From assembly GCA_964551435.1 (NCBI GenBank), contig CAZKBS010000005.1, positions 1-64,000 of the forward strand: a stretch of DNA of 64,000 bases, read 5' to 3'. Shown here one piece after another: positions 10,639-19,423 of this stretch (position 1 is its first letter; each line of letters opens with the position of its first letter). Below the pieces are notes generated by a model, which searched no databases, had not been told where the DNA came from, and saw only the letters and a program-made list of their open reading frames with translations. The stretch is from UBA2020 sp964551435. Its GTDB lineage: Bacteria; Pseudomonadota; Alphaproteobacteria; Micavibrionales; UBA2020. Both the position numbers and the translations under genes were made by a program.

Positions 10639-11871
10639 TCAACCCGCCGCCTTTTTCGCCGCAGCGCCCGACAGTTCTGCGCAGGCTTTCTGAATACGCT
10701 CGCAGGCTTTGGTCAGCGTCGGGATATCGAGGGCGTAGGACACCCGGAAGCACGGCGAGAGACCGAATTCAGCCCCCTGCACGATGACCACGTTGTGTTT
10801 TTCCAGCAGATAGGTTGCGAAGTCGGTATCCGTCGCAATCGTTTTGCCTTCGGGCGTGGTTTTGCCAATAACGCCGTCGCAGGATGCGAAAACGTAGAAG
10901 GCGCCTTCGGGGGCCGTGCAGCTGAGGCCCTCGGCCTTGTTCAGCATGGATACCACGAGGTCGCGGCGTTCCTGAAACTTGGCGCGCCAGTCTTTGAGGA
11001 AGGCCTGATCGCCCGTCAGCGCCGCCGCGGCCGCCGCCTGACTGATGGAGCTGGGGTTCGACGTGCTCTGCCCCTGCACCTTGCTCATGGCCTTGATAAT
11101 CTCGATGGGGCCCGCGGCATAACCGATGCGCCAGCCGGTCATGGCATAGGCTTTGGAGACGCCGTTCACCGTCAGCGTGCGCTCGAACAGTTCCGGCACC
11201 ACTTCGGCAATCGTGGAGAATTTAAAGCCGTCATAGACCAGATGTTCGTAAATATCATCCGACAGGATATAGACATGCGGATGTTTTTTGAGAACCTCGC
11301 CCAGCGCCTTCAGCTCGGCCGTGGTATAGGCCGCGCCCGTGGGGTTGCTGGGAGAGTTCAAAATCACCCATTTGGTTTTCGGCGTGATGGCGGCGGCCAG
11401 TTTCTCCGGCGACATCTTGAAATTTTCGGCGGGCGTAGTTTGCACAATCACCGGCGTACCTTCGGCCAGCATCACCATATCGGGATAGGACAACCAGAAC
11501 GGCGCGGCGATGACGACTTCGTCACCCGGGTTCAGCGTCGCCATGAAGGCGTTATACAGCACTTGCTTGCCGCCCGTGCCGACGATGACCTGATCTGCCG
11601 TATAGGTCAGATTGTTTTCGCGTTTGAACTTTTCGACGATGGCCTTGCGCAGCTCCGGCGTGCCGGGCACGGGAGTGTATTTGGTTTTGCCCGCGTCCAT
11701 CGCTTTTTTTGCGGCGTCCTTAATGAAATCCGGCGTGTCGAAATCGGGCTCACCCACGGAAAGTCCGATAACGTCCTTGCCTTCGGCCTTCAGCTCCTGC
11801 GCCTTCGCGGCCAGCGCCAGCGTGGCGGACGGCTTGATTTTATCGAGACGTGTGGCGATGAGTTTGCTCAT
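10639..11871 (-). CDS. Class I PLP aminotransferase (aspartate aminotransferase type)
   Basis: A 410-residue cytosolic enzyme of the aspartate aminotransferase Ib subgroup. The cofactor lysine is in SKAYAMTGWRIG (Lys240), the substrate/PLP Asn-Pro segment is SPSNPTG (about 173-179), and the Asp-Tyr PLP contacts lie in SDDIYEH. It is expected to interconvert aspartate/2-oxoglutarate and oxaloacetate/glutamate; some relatives also use prephenate. An AGAGGGAA ribosome site places the start at 11871 rather than at upstream in-frame codons. The AmgK-like kinase gene is 26 bases upstream on the same strand, suggesting cotranscription. Confidence 0.93.
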   Translation of the reverse strand: MSKLIATRLDKIKPSATLALAAKAQELKAEGKDVIGLSVGEPDFDTPDFIKDAAKKAMDAGKTKYTPVPGTPELRKAIVEKFKRENNLTYTADQVIVGTGGKQVLYNAFMATLNPGDEVVIAAPFWLSYPDMVMLAEGTPVIVQTTPAENFKMSPEKLAAAITPKTKWVILNSPSNPTGAAYTTAELKALGEVLKKHPHVYILSDDIYEHLVYDGFKFSTIAEVVPELFERTLTVNGVSKAYAMTGWRIGYAAGPIEIIKAMSKVQGQSTSNPSSISQAAAAAALTGDQAFLKDWRAKFQERRDLVVSMLNKAEGLSCTAPEGAFYVFASCDGVIGKTTPEGKTIATDTDFATYLLEKHNVVIVQGAEFGLSPCFRVSYALDIPTLTKACERIQKACAELSGAAAKKAAG

Positions 11872-11897
11872 AACAGATATTCCCTCTTTGTTTTTTA

Positions 11898-12929
11898 TTA
11901 AGCGTGCAGTTCGATTTTGTTTTTGGCGAACCATTCGCGGATACCGCTCAGCGACGGATGCGTCAGGTTATTGTTCAGGTTGCGCCAGCAATACGGGATG
12001 AAATCCAGATATTCCTTGCGCCCCTGCCCGTGGCCCAGACGCGCGAAAAGGCCGAGGCATTTGACCGCCTGCGCCGTGCCGATGGTCGCATATTCGCCTT
12101 CGAACAGCACGCGGTCGGTAATGCCGGTTTTTTCGATGAAACGGTCACGCATGGCGGATTCAAGCCCTTGCGGCAGATCAATGCGCACATCCTGCAAAAG
12201 GAACACAAGGTCGAACGCGGGCGATCCCATCATGTTGCCGCGCGCATCGGTCATATCCTGAAAATCGATAAGGCCGAGGGATTTGATACCGCCGCGCTCC
12301 GGCATGTAATAGAGGTTCTGCGCGCCGTAATCGCCGTGCAGCAGCACATCGTCGAAATGATGCGCCGATGTAATCGCGCTGCGGAACAGGCCGAGGAAGT
12401 CTTCACGCTCCCCCGCCGTCGCTTCGCGCCCCAGCACATGGGGCATGTAATGCAGCAAAAACTGCTCCACGCGAAATAGCCAGTATTCATCGGAATAGGC
12501 AACAGATTCCGCCAGCGCGACGGCAGGGTCTGCCTTCATTTTATGTACCAGCACATCGACGGCAAGGCCGTAGAGTTTATCGATGCTTTCTTTTTTGCCG
12601 GTAATCAGTTCGAAATAACGCTCGTCGCCGAAATCTTCCATTAGCACAAGACCCAGCGTATGGTCGCAGGCATAAACCTCCGGCACCGTAAGGCCGATGG
12701 CCGTGAGCTTCTTTTGCATGATGTCGAAAACGGTGGTGTCTTCGAGCGGCGGGCGCGCATCCATCAGCACAGCCGTCTTGCCATCCTTCGCCACGCGAAA
12801 AAAGCGGCGCACCGACGCATCCATGCGCAGCGCCTGCAGCGGCGCCCCGGCAAACGGCGTGCCATCGACAAACCCGCGCATTTGCTGCGTGCGGTCATCT
12901 TCGGTCGCGGGCTGTTTTTGTGGCTGCAT
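11898..12929 (-). CDS. Aminoglycoside phosphotransferase-fold kinase, AmgK-like
   Basis: A 343-residue protein with the APH/choline-kinase fold. The N-lobe ends in LVLMEDFGDE, the catalytic loop is LLHGDYGAQNLYYM and the metal-binding segment is LIDFQDM. The length and the C-terminal YCWRNLNNNL-type end resemble the cell-wall sugar kinase AmgK, which phosphorylates N-acetylmuramate or N-acetylglucosamine at the anomeric position in peptidoglycan recycling. The usual partner nucleotidyltransferase murU is not in this window, so the symbol is withheld. An AAGAGAGAAG site supports the start. It probably heads an operon with the aminotransferase. Confidence 0.75.
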   Translation of the reverse strand: MQPQKQPATEDDRTQQMRGFVDGTPFAGAPLQALRMDASVRRFFRVAKDGKTAVLMDARPPLEDTTVFDIMQKKLTAIGLTVPEVYACDHTLGLVLMEDFGDERYFELITGKKESIDKLYGLAVDVLVHKMKADPAVALAESVAYSDEYWLFRVEQFLLHYMPHVLGREATAGEREDFLGLFRSAITSAHHFDDVLLHGDYGAQNLYYMPERGGIKSLGLIDFQDMTDARGNMMGSPAFDLVFLLQDVRIDLPQGLESAMRDRFIEKTGITDRVLFEGEYATIGTAQAVKCLGLFARLGHGQGRKEYLDFIPYCWRNLNNNLTHPSLSGIREWFAKNKIELHA

Positions 12930-13098
12930 TTTCTTCTCTCTTGGTGGTGTTAAAAAACGCATCAAATTATCATTTTTGCAGTCGGTTTGACAGCCGTAAC
13001 CGCGCCCCGCCCTGCCGCATCGGACTTGACCCTCACCTCTGTTTCACATAAAATAGAAATTGGGGAGAGTTGGGCGCAATCGTCCAAACTGTAGGGAA

Positions 13099-13529
13099 AT
13101 GCCAAATCATTTCAAAGGCCTGTCTTTGCCGCTGCAAAAGGTCATCGACCTTGGCGAAATAGACCGCTGGCTGCGCGGCGTGGCTGAGCTGGTCGCCCAG
13201 CGCAGCGACTCCGGCGTCGAACGCGCCGCCGAAGACACGCACGGAATCACCGTCAGTTTTCATGATTTCAACAGCCATTGCCTGCATTTCGGCAACAGCC
13301 ATCTGATTACCTGCGCGGATATCGAACGCATGGTGGGTTTCCGCCAGTTGCTGGCGGCGTCATCACAAAAAATATTCGTCTGGATATCTGCGACCATGGC
13401 GGCGGACATCTGGAGGTGAGCTTTTCGCCCGAAGAGCCTTTTCGCGCCAGCCGCATTTTCGGCGCCAGCTACAGTAACGTGCTGCCGGTGATTTTCAACC
13501 GCGGGCAATCGTCGATGCGCGCGACGTAG
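13099..13529 (+). pseudogene. Small gene of unknown function interrupted by a -1 frameshift
   Basis: Two adjoining open frames look like one gene. The first runs from the ATG at 13099 (or a TTG at 13060) and would stop near 13419. The second frame gives an uninterrupted continuation from the run of six A at about 13368-13373 to the stop at 13529. Adding one A at that run joins ...ASSQK to NIRLDICDHGGGHLEV... and yields about 143 residues. I do not recognise the family. A possible terminator follows directly. It may be a decayed gene or a homopolymer sequencing error; no classical slippery heptamer fits the reading frame. Confidence 0.5.
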
Positions 13530-13533
13530 CGCC

Positions 13534-13556
13534 CCCGCATGCGGGTTTTTTAATCT
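13534..13556 (+). terminator. Possible terminator after the frameshifted gene
   Basis: The palindrome CCCGCATGCGGG is followed by TTTTTT and a second T-rich run, 5 bases after the stop at 13529. The stem is short, so the call is tentative. Confidence 0.45.
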
Positions 13557-13972
13557 TTTTTGTTTTTATCCTTGTTCACCCTGCGCCCCTGCGCCAGTTG
13601 GTGAATGGCATCGACATGGCTTTGCGATGCCTTGCCGGGCTTGCTGAGCGCGGCGCGCGGTGCAGCCTCGCCAAAACCGAAACCGCCGGCATCGCTGCGA
13701 CCGCCCTTGAGGCTTTTGAGTACGGCAGCGCCGAACTCGCCCGTTTGCGCAGGTTCGACCTGCACTTTTTTACCGCCCGATGCCCCGCGCGGCGTGCCCG
13801 CATGGTTGACGGCATGGGTGACGATGCTTTGCAAATGCGGCGCGACAAGACCGATAAGCAAGGTCTGGTCTTTTTCCAGCCACGACAGCAGCAGGCGCTG
13901 CGCCTTCAGGTGATTGCCGTCTGATTTTTCAAGCGCGTCGCGCACGCGGGACAAGGCGTATTCCAGACTCAT
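13550..13972 (-). CDS. Conserved hypothetical protein
   Basis: A 140-residue cytosolic protein that I cannot assign. The N-terminal half is helical (SLEYALSRVRDALEKSDG, then a hydrophobic-acidic helix up to about 60). The middle is Gly/Ala-rich and low-complexity. The C-terminus is very basic with NKDKNKKD, suggesting nucleic-acid contact, which is inference only. The ATG at 13972 is preceded by AAAGGGAGAG at good spacing. It lies 50 bases downstream of mfd on the same strand and could be cotranscribed with sdhE-mfd. Confidence 0.7.
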   Translation of the reverse strand: MSLEYALSRVRDALEKSDGNHLKAQRLLLSWLEKDQTLLIGLVAPHLQSIVTHAVNHAGTPRGASGGKKVQVEPAQTGEFGAAVLKSLKGGRSDAGGFGFGEAAPRAALSKPGKASQSHVDAIHQLAQGRRVNKDKNKKD

Positions 13973-14022
13973 GGCAACTCTCCCTTTCAATCCTGATGCT
14001 TCAGCATGGCACAGGCGGCGTT

Positions 14023-17000
14023 TTAAATCAAACCCGCCATTTCATTGAGGATTTTATGCGTGCCGCGCACACGGGTGTTCAAATCGTCCCAGCTGCGCAT
14101 AAATACCAGTTTCTGGTCGTCGGGGCGGATTTTGGCGGTGCCCGTCTGTTTCTGGATATACCCCACCAGCTTTTGCAGGTCGATTTTGCTGGATGGATGC
14201 AGTACCAACACGGCGCCCTTCGGCCCTGCCTCGATACGCTCGACGCCGGCACGGCGGCACAGCTGTTTGATTTCCATCAAATCCAGCAGGTTTTCGACAT
14301 CCTGCGGCAGCGGGCCGAAACGGTCAATCAGCTCGGCTGCGAAGGCTTCGATTTCCTCACGACTCGACAACTGCGCGGCGCGGCGGTAAATCGACAGGCG
14401 CAGGTTCAGATCGGGAATATACCCCTCCGGTATCAGCACCGGCATACCCAGATTGATCTGCGGCGACCAGTGGTCTTCGAAAGCTTCTTCCGCCGTCAGT
14501 TTCACACCGCTGCGGGCGGCGGCGACGGCTTCTTCCAGCATCTGCTGATAAAGCTCGACTCCGATTTCCTTAATATGGCCGGATTGTTCCTCACCCAGCA
14601 AATTGCCCGCTCCGCGGATATCCAGATCATGACTGGCCAGCTGGAACCCTGCGCCCAGCGTATCAAGCTGTTCAATCGCCTGCAGTCTTTGCTCCGCTGC
14701 TTTGGTGAGTTTCTTGCCCGGCTCGAACGTCAGATAGGCATAGGCGCGCTGTTTGGAGCGGCCAATGCGTCCGCGCATCTGGTACAGCTGCGCAAGACCG
14801 AACATTTCCGCGCGGTGGATGACCATGGTATTCGCATTCGGAATATCAAGGCCGGATTCGACAATGCTGGTCGACAAAAGCACGTCATAGGCGCCTTCGT
14901 AAAACGCCGTCATTTTTTCTTCCAGCTCTTCGGTCGGCAACTGGCCATGCGCAACCAGCAGTTTCAATTCCGGCACCAGATCCTTGAGGGTGTCTTCGAG
15001 GTCTTTGAGGTCGGAAATGCGCGGACATACATAAAAAGACTGCCCGCCGCGGTAATGTTCGCGCATCAGCGCATCGCGGATGACCACAGGGTCATAGGGC
15101 AGCACGAAGGTTTTTACCGCCAGACGGTCAATCGGCGCGGTGGTAATCAGGCTCAGCTCGCGTACGCCCGTCAGCGCCATTTGCAGCGTGCGTGGAATGG
15201 GCGTCGCCGTCAGCGTCAGGACATGCACGTTTTCCTTGAGCGATTTCAGGCGCTCTTTTTGCTTCACGCCGAATTTCTGCTCTTCGTCGACCACCATCAG
15301 GGCCAGATTGTTGAATTTGACTTTTTCCGACAGCAGCGCGTGCGTGCCGACAATAATATTGATGGCGCCGGTTTCGACCTCCGCCCTCACCTGCTCCGCC
15401 GAGCGTCCGGAAACGAAACGCGACAGCAGCCCGACCTTGATCGGGAAACCTGCAAAACGTTTCGAAAAGCCCTGATAATGCTGGCGCGCCAAAAGCGTCG
15501 TCGGCGCGATGACCGCCACCTGAAAACCCGCCAGCGCCACGGCGGCGGCGGCGCGCAGCGCAACCTCTGTTTTGCCGAAGCCGACGTCGCCGCAGACAAG
15601 CCTGTCCATCGCCTGATCGCGGTCGAGGTCTTCGAGCACGTCCTCGATGGCTTTTTGCTGGTCTTCGGTTTCGGGATACGGGAAACCGGCCGCGAATTTT
15701 TCGTAGCCGTCGCCTTCGATATGTATCGGTTCGGTATGGCGCAGCACGCGCTGGGCAGCGATTTTCAAAAGCTCGTCCGCCAGCGCCAGCAAGTCGCGTT
15801 TGACCCGCGCGCGCCGCGCCTGCCATGCGCTACCGCCTAGTTTATCCAGTATGGCGCCCGCTTCGGACGCGCCATAGCGCGACAGCACATCCAGATGTTC
15901 CACCGGCACGAACAGGCGGTCGCCGCCCGCGTACAAAAGCTTCAGGCAGTCGTGCGGAATGCCGTCAACAACCACGGTTTCGAGTTTTTCAAACTGGCCG
16001 ATACCGTGTTCTTCATGCACGACATAGTCGCCTTCGTGGAGCTGGCTGATCTCGAAAACGAAGGCATCGCTTTTCTTTTTCTTGCGCGTCACGCGGGCCA
16101 GACGGTCGCCGAGCAAATCCTGCTCGGTCAGGACGCTCAGGCCCTTGCATTCAAACCCCTTGCCAAGGCCAAGCACAGCCATGCCAACTTCGCGCACGGG
16201 TTTATAATGTCCGGTCGCCACCGCCTGCGGCGCGGCGTCTTTAAGACCTGTCATGCCGTGCTGCTGCAAAATCAGCTTCAGGCGTTCTTTGGAGCCTTCG
16301 CTGTAGGCGGCGATAATCACCTGCCGCTGCGCGCGCAGCAGGGTTTCCAGATGGGTTTTAATCTCGTCATACAGTCCCGCGCCGTTTTGCGCACGCACAT
16401 CGGCGAAATCGCGCCCCTTGCGCCCGCCCGCATCGGCCTGCCCCGGCGTCGGGGCGAAAGGCACAAGGTCATGCACCACATGCGCCGCCAGACGTTTGTG
16501 CCATTCGGCATTCGGCAGGTATAACTGTTCAATCGGTACTGGGCGGTAAACCAGCCCCTGATTTTTGGCATCCTTACCTTTGGCTTTTTCATCGGCCTGC
16601 ATAATCGAAAGGCGCGCCTGATAAAGATCATCCACCTGCTGCAAACGGCTGTCACGCGCCTGTTCGGCCTGATAATCGACCATGACGGCGGCATCGGGCA
16701 CGTAATCGAACAGGGTATCCAGCCGTGAATAGAAAAACGGCAGCCAGTGTTCCATGCCCGCATGTTTGCGTCCCGCGCTGGCGGATTCATAAAGCGCGTC
16801 TTCCTCACGCACGGCGCCGAAGGTTTCACGGTAACGGCTGCGGAACAGCTGGATGGCGTCATCGTTCAGCAGCACTTCGGATACGGGATAAAGGTCAAGC
16901 CCCGCGCGGTCTTCGGTCGTGCGCTGGCTGAGCGCGTCAAAGGCGCGGATATGTTCGACATCATCGCCGAAGCAATCCAGGCGCAGCGGTTCAGGCGCAC

Positions 17001-17532
17001 CGGAGGGGAAAATATCAATCAGCCCGCCGCGCAGGGCAAACTCGCCCGCCTCGCGCACGGTTTCGGTGCGGTGGTAACCGTTGGCGGCGAGAAAACCGAG
17101 CAGTTTTTTCTGATCCAGCGTCCCGCCCTTGCGCACCGAAAAACTGGCGCCCGATAAAACATCGCGCGGCGGCACGCGCTGCATGGCGGCCGCAACCGTC
17201 GTCAAGACAACACAGGGCGTACCCGCCGGCAAAGACAACAGACGCGTCAGCGTTTGCAGGCGCTGCCCCATCACCTCGGAAGTTGGCGAGACGCGGTCAT
17301 ACGGCAGGCAATCCCAAGCAGGAAAACGCAGCACCTCGACATCGGGCGCAAAGAAATGCAACGCTTCGTAGATTTCTTCGAAACGGTTGTCATCGGTGGC
17401 GATGTGCACGACCGTGCCGCGCTGCGCGCGCGCCTGCGCGGCCAGAAAAACAGAATCGTATCCCTCCGGCACGCCAAACAAGGGGGTCCGTTCAGGGATG
17501 GTTTTTCTGGTTCTGGGGCTGTCGTTTTGCAT
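14023..17532 (-). CDS. mfd: Transcription-repair coupling factor
   Basis: A 1169-residue ATP-driven translocase that removes stalled RNA polymerase and recruits UvrA. It has an N-terminal UvrB-like module, an RNA-polymerase-interacting CarD-like domain (about 485-550, EGDYVVHEEHGIGQFEKLE), and RecA-like motor domains with GDVGFGKTEVALRAA, VVDEEQKFG and TATPIPRTLQ, then GRIGRS. The C-terminal TRCF domain is present to the end, so the gene is full length. The chosen ATG has GAGGG before it. An in-frame ATG at 17568 overlaps the sdhE stop as TAATG and could also be used through coupling. Confidence 0.97.
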   Translation of the reverse strand: MQNDSPRTRKTIPERTPLFGVPEGYDSVFLAAQARAQRGTVVHIATDDNRFEEIYEALHFFAPDVEVLRFPAWDCLPYDRVSPTSEVMGQRLQTLTRLLSLPAGTPCVVLTTVAAAMQRVPPRDVLSGASFSVRKGGTLDQKKLLGFLAANGYHRTETVREAGEFALRGGLIDIFPSGAPEPLRLDCFGDDVEHIRAFDALSQRTTEDRAGLDLYPVSEVLLNDDAIQLFRSRYRETFGAVREEDALYESASAGRKHAGMEHWLPFFYSRLDTLFDYVPDAAVMVDYQAEQARDSRLQQVDDLYQARLSIMQADEKAKGKDAKNQGLVYRPVPIEQLYLPNAEWHKRLAAHVVHDLVPFAPTPGQADAGGRKGRDFADVRAQNGAGLYDEIKTHLETLLRAQRQVIIAAYSEGSKERLKLILQQHGMTGLKDAAPQAVATGHYKPVREVGMAVLGLGKGFECKGLSVLTEQDLLGDRLARVTRKKKKSDAFVFEISQLHEGDYVVHEEHGIGQFEKLETVVVDGIPHDCLKLLYAGGDRLFVPVEHLDVLSRYGASEAGAILDKLGGSAWQARRARVKRDLLALADELLKIAAQRVLRHTEPIHIEGDGYEKFAAGFPYPETEDQQKAIEDVLEDLDRDQAMDRLVCGDVGFGKTEVALRAAAAVALAGFQVAVIAPTTLLARQHYQGFSKRFAGFPIKVGLLSRFVSGRSAEQVRAEVETGAINIIVGTHALLSEKVKFNNLALMVVDEEQKFGVKQKERLKSLKENVHVLTLTATPIPRTLQMALTGVRELSLITTAPIDRLAVKTFVLPYDPVVIRDALMREHYRGGQSFYVCPRISDLKDLEDTLKDLVPELKLLVAHGQLPTEELEEKMTAFYEGAYDVLLSTSIVESGLDIPNANTMVIHRAEMFGLAQLYQMRGRIGRSKQRAYAYLTFEPGKKLTKAAEQRLQAIEQLDTLGAGFQLASHDLDIRGAGNLLGEEQSGHIKEIGVELYQQMLEEAVAAARSGVKLTAEEAFEDHWSPQINLGMPVLIPEGYIPDLNLRLSIYRRAAQLSSREEIEAFAAELIDRFGPLPQDVENLLDLMEIKQLCRRAGVERIEAGPKGAVLVLHPSSKIDLQKLVGYIQKQTGTAKIRPDDQKLVFMRSWDDLNTRVRGTHKILNEMAGLI

Positions 17533-17567
17533 GCCGCCCTCTTTTATAACGAGGGCATGATGTAGCA

Positions 17568-17843
17568 TTACTGCGGGTAAAAAGCCAATAAAAGCTGGAC
17601 AACACGGTTGTCTTCGGCGGGCGGTACAGGCTCGGCCCGGCTGACCCAGTTATAGATGTCAGGGTCGCTGTTGCTGAGGAAACGGTCATAGAGCGCGAGC
17701 GCTTCGGCATCCATCCCCTCCAGATGCGCGTCGGCAAAGCGGCCGAGCAGCAAATCCATCTCCCGCGTGCCGCGGTGCCAGCTGCGAAACCTCAGTTTTT
17801 TCCGGATTATGGATATATTGTCCTTTTCATGCGCTTCGGGCAT
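17568..17843 (-). CDS. sdhE: Succinate dehydrogenase assembly factor (FAD flavinylation)
   Basis: A 91-residue SdhE/Sdh5-family protein. The diagnostic RGxxE motif is RGTREMD, followed by the family's helical bundle with DAEALALYDRFLSNSDPDIYNW. SdhE helps attach FAD covalently to the flavoprotein subunit of succinate dehydrogenase; sdh genes are not in this window. It sits directly upstream of mfd with a one-base TAATG overlap, an order commonly seen in alphaproteobacteria. It diverges from the exported-protein gene at 17883. Confidence 0.92.
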   Translation of the reverse strand: MPEAHEKDNISIIRKKLRFRSWHRGTREMDLLLGRFADAHLEGMDAEALALYDRFLSNSDPDIYNWVSRAEPVPPAEDNRVVQLLLAFYPQ

Positions 17844-17882
17844 ACTGGGCCTGCTTTTGTTTTACAAAGGGACACCCACCAT

Positions 17883-18470
17883 ATGTCTGTTTCAAATTTC
17901 ATCAAGCAAAATTTCGCCCTGACACTTGGCATTGCGCTGCCTGTTCTGCTGGTGGGCGGATTCATGCTGCTCGCCGCGGTGCCCAAAAAGCTCGGCCCGC
18001 CGCCGCAGTATGCCGTGTTGTTTTCGGTGCAGAAATACGAACAGACGGCCAGCCCCTACAACGTAGATTACATCGTCAAGGGCGACAAGATTTATGCCCG
18101 CCTGACAGAACGCCTCAACGACTACAGCAACTACAAGCACGAATTGTTCCGCTATGACGCCAAGACAGAACAGCTGCAGAAAATCGAACCCGATTTGCCC
18201 GCCGATATCGGGGATCAGAAAAAAATCGATGTGCTGCTGAAAGAGTTCGACAATATCACCATCAGCACCGCCAGCAAATCGCCAGATGGCTTTACGCTGG
18301 AAAACGGCGGGTATCGTTCCCGCGGACTGGCCGGCGAGATTTTCGGCGGCGGCCGTGGCCGTTATGACAGCCGCCTGCGCCACGAAAAAGGCTATGCCTA
18401 TAAAATCCCCGAATATGCGGGCACGCCTTTTTACGCCAATCTTGAATTTATCGGCTGGGTGAAGCCATGA
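17883..18470 (+). CDS. Membrane-anchored exported protein of unknown function
   Basis: A 195-residue protein with one N-terminal hydrophobic helix (about 12-34) that could be a signal anchor. The rest is probably periplasmic. It contains a beta-rich region with YNVDYIVKGDKIYARL, a Gly/Arg-rich stretch (GEIFGGGRGRYDSR, about 155-168) and a C-terminal FIGWVKP. No family is recognised. AAAGGGAC lies 10 bases before the ATG. Its stop overlaps the next start as ATGA, and that gene in turn overlaps recG, so all three are probably translated as a unit. Confidence 0.75.
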   Translation: MSVSNFIKQNFALTLGIALPVLLVGGFMLLAAVPKKLGPPPQYAVLFSVQKYEQTASPYNVDYIVKGDKIYARLTERLNDYSNYKHELFRYDAKTEQLQKIEPDLPADIGDQKKIDVLLKEFDNITISTASKSPDGFTLENGGYRSRGLAGEIFGGGRGRYDSRLRHEKGYAYKIPEYAGTPFYANLEFIGWVKP

Positions 18471-19423
18471 GCGGAAATATGGGTACACGTCAGGACGCTT
18501 TGCAGGAAATCCTCACCCTCGCCCGCCTGAACGGGCTGAGCGCCGAGGACATCGTACGCGCGATGAGCAATAAAAAAGAAGCTGCCGTGCAGGAAACCGG
18601 CGGCATCATCTCGCGGCTGTTCGGTTATATCGGCGGCATTCTGGTATTTGCCGGTATCTGCATTTTCATCGGCCAGCTGTGGGACGATTTCGGCAGTGCC
18701 GCGCGCATTGCCGTCACGCTCGGCACCGGTTTTGCCGTGTTCCTGTTTGCACTGGCGGCCATCGACCATGAAAAATACGACCGCGCCGCGACGCCGCTGT
18801 TTCTGATTGCCGCCCTGTTCCAGCCTTCGGGCATTTTCGTGATGCTGGACGAATTTTCGACCGGCGGCAAACCGGAACATGGCATCCTGTTCATGTCAGG
18901 CGTCATGCTGCTGCAACAGGCGCTGACATTCTGGCAGAAAAAACGCACGGTGCTGGCCTTCACATCGATCTTCTTCGGCGGCATGTTCTTTGCGACCCTC
19001 ATGGATATCTGTGACATTGATGATGAGGTGATTTCGCTGTGCCTCGGCGCATCGGTCATGTTCATCGCTTGGGCGCTGAGCCAGTCGGCGCACCGCTCCA
19101 TTTCAGCCTTCTGGTATTTCATTGGCTCCGCAATGCTGCTGATCGGCTTTGGGGATATCGTCGAAGCTACGCCGGCAGAACCCCTGTTCCTTGGTCTCAG
19201 CGCGTTTCTGATTTACCTCAGCACACGCGCGCGCAGCCGCACACTGCTGCTGGTGGGGACGCTGGCGATGCTCTGCTATATCGGATATTTCACAGGCAAG
19301 CATTTCGGCGACAGCCTCGGCTGGCCGATTATCCTTATCCTGTGCGGCGTGGCGTTTTTCGGGCTTGGCGCGCTGGCGCTGCGCATTAACGCCAAATACA
19401 TCCGGGAAAAACCGGCGGCGTGA
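18467..19423 (+). CDS. Polytopic membrane protein, DUF2157-like
   Basis: A 318-residue integral membrane protein. The first about 45 residues form a cytosolic helical segment, followed by about nine hydrophobic segments from GGIISRLFGYIGGILVFAG onward. The early motif WDDFGSAARIAVTLG resembles the start of DUF2157 membrane domains. Function is unknown. It overlaps the preceding exported-protein gene by ATGA and the recG start by GTGA, so it is translationally linked to both. Confidence 0.75.
   Translation: MSGNMGTRQDALQEILTLARLNGLSAEDIVRAMSNKKEAAVQETGGIISRLFGYIGGILVFAGICIFIGQLWDDFGSAARIAVTLGTGFAVFLFALAAIDHEKYDRAATPLFLIAALFQPSGIFVMLDEFSTGGKPEHGILFMSGVMLLQQALTFWQKKRTVLAFTSIFFGGMFFATLMDICDIDDEVISLCLGASVMFIAWALSQSAHRSISAFWYFIGSAMLLIGFGDIVEATPAEPLFLGLSAFLIYLSTRARSRTLLLVGTLAMLCYIGYFTGKHFGDSLGWPIILILCGVAFFGLGALALRINAKYIREKPAA

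Noticed and set aside
13360..13380. Programmed -1 frameshift in the gene near 13.4 kb
   Set aside because: The A-run is not in the reading phase of an X_XXY_YYZ heptamer and no stimulatory hairpin is evident just downstream. A one-base deletion or sequencing error is simpler.
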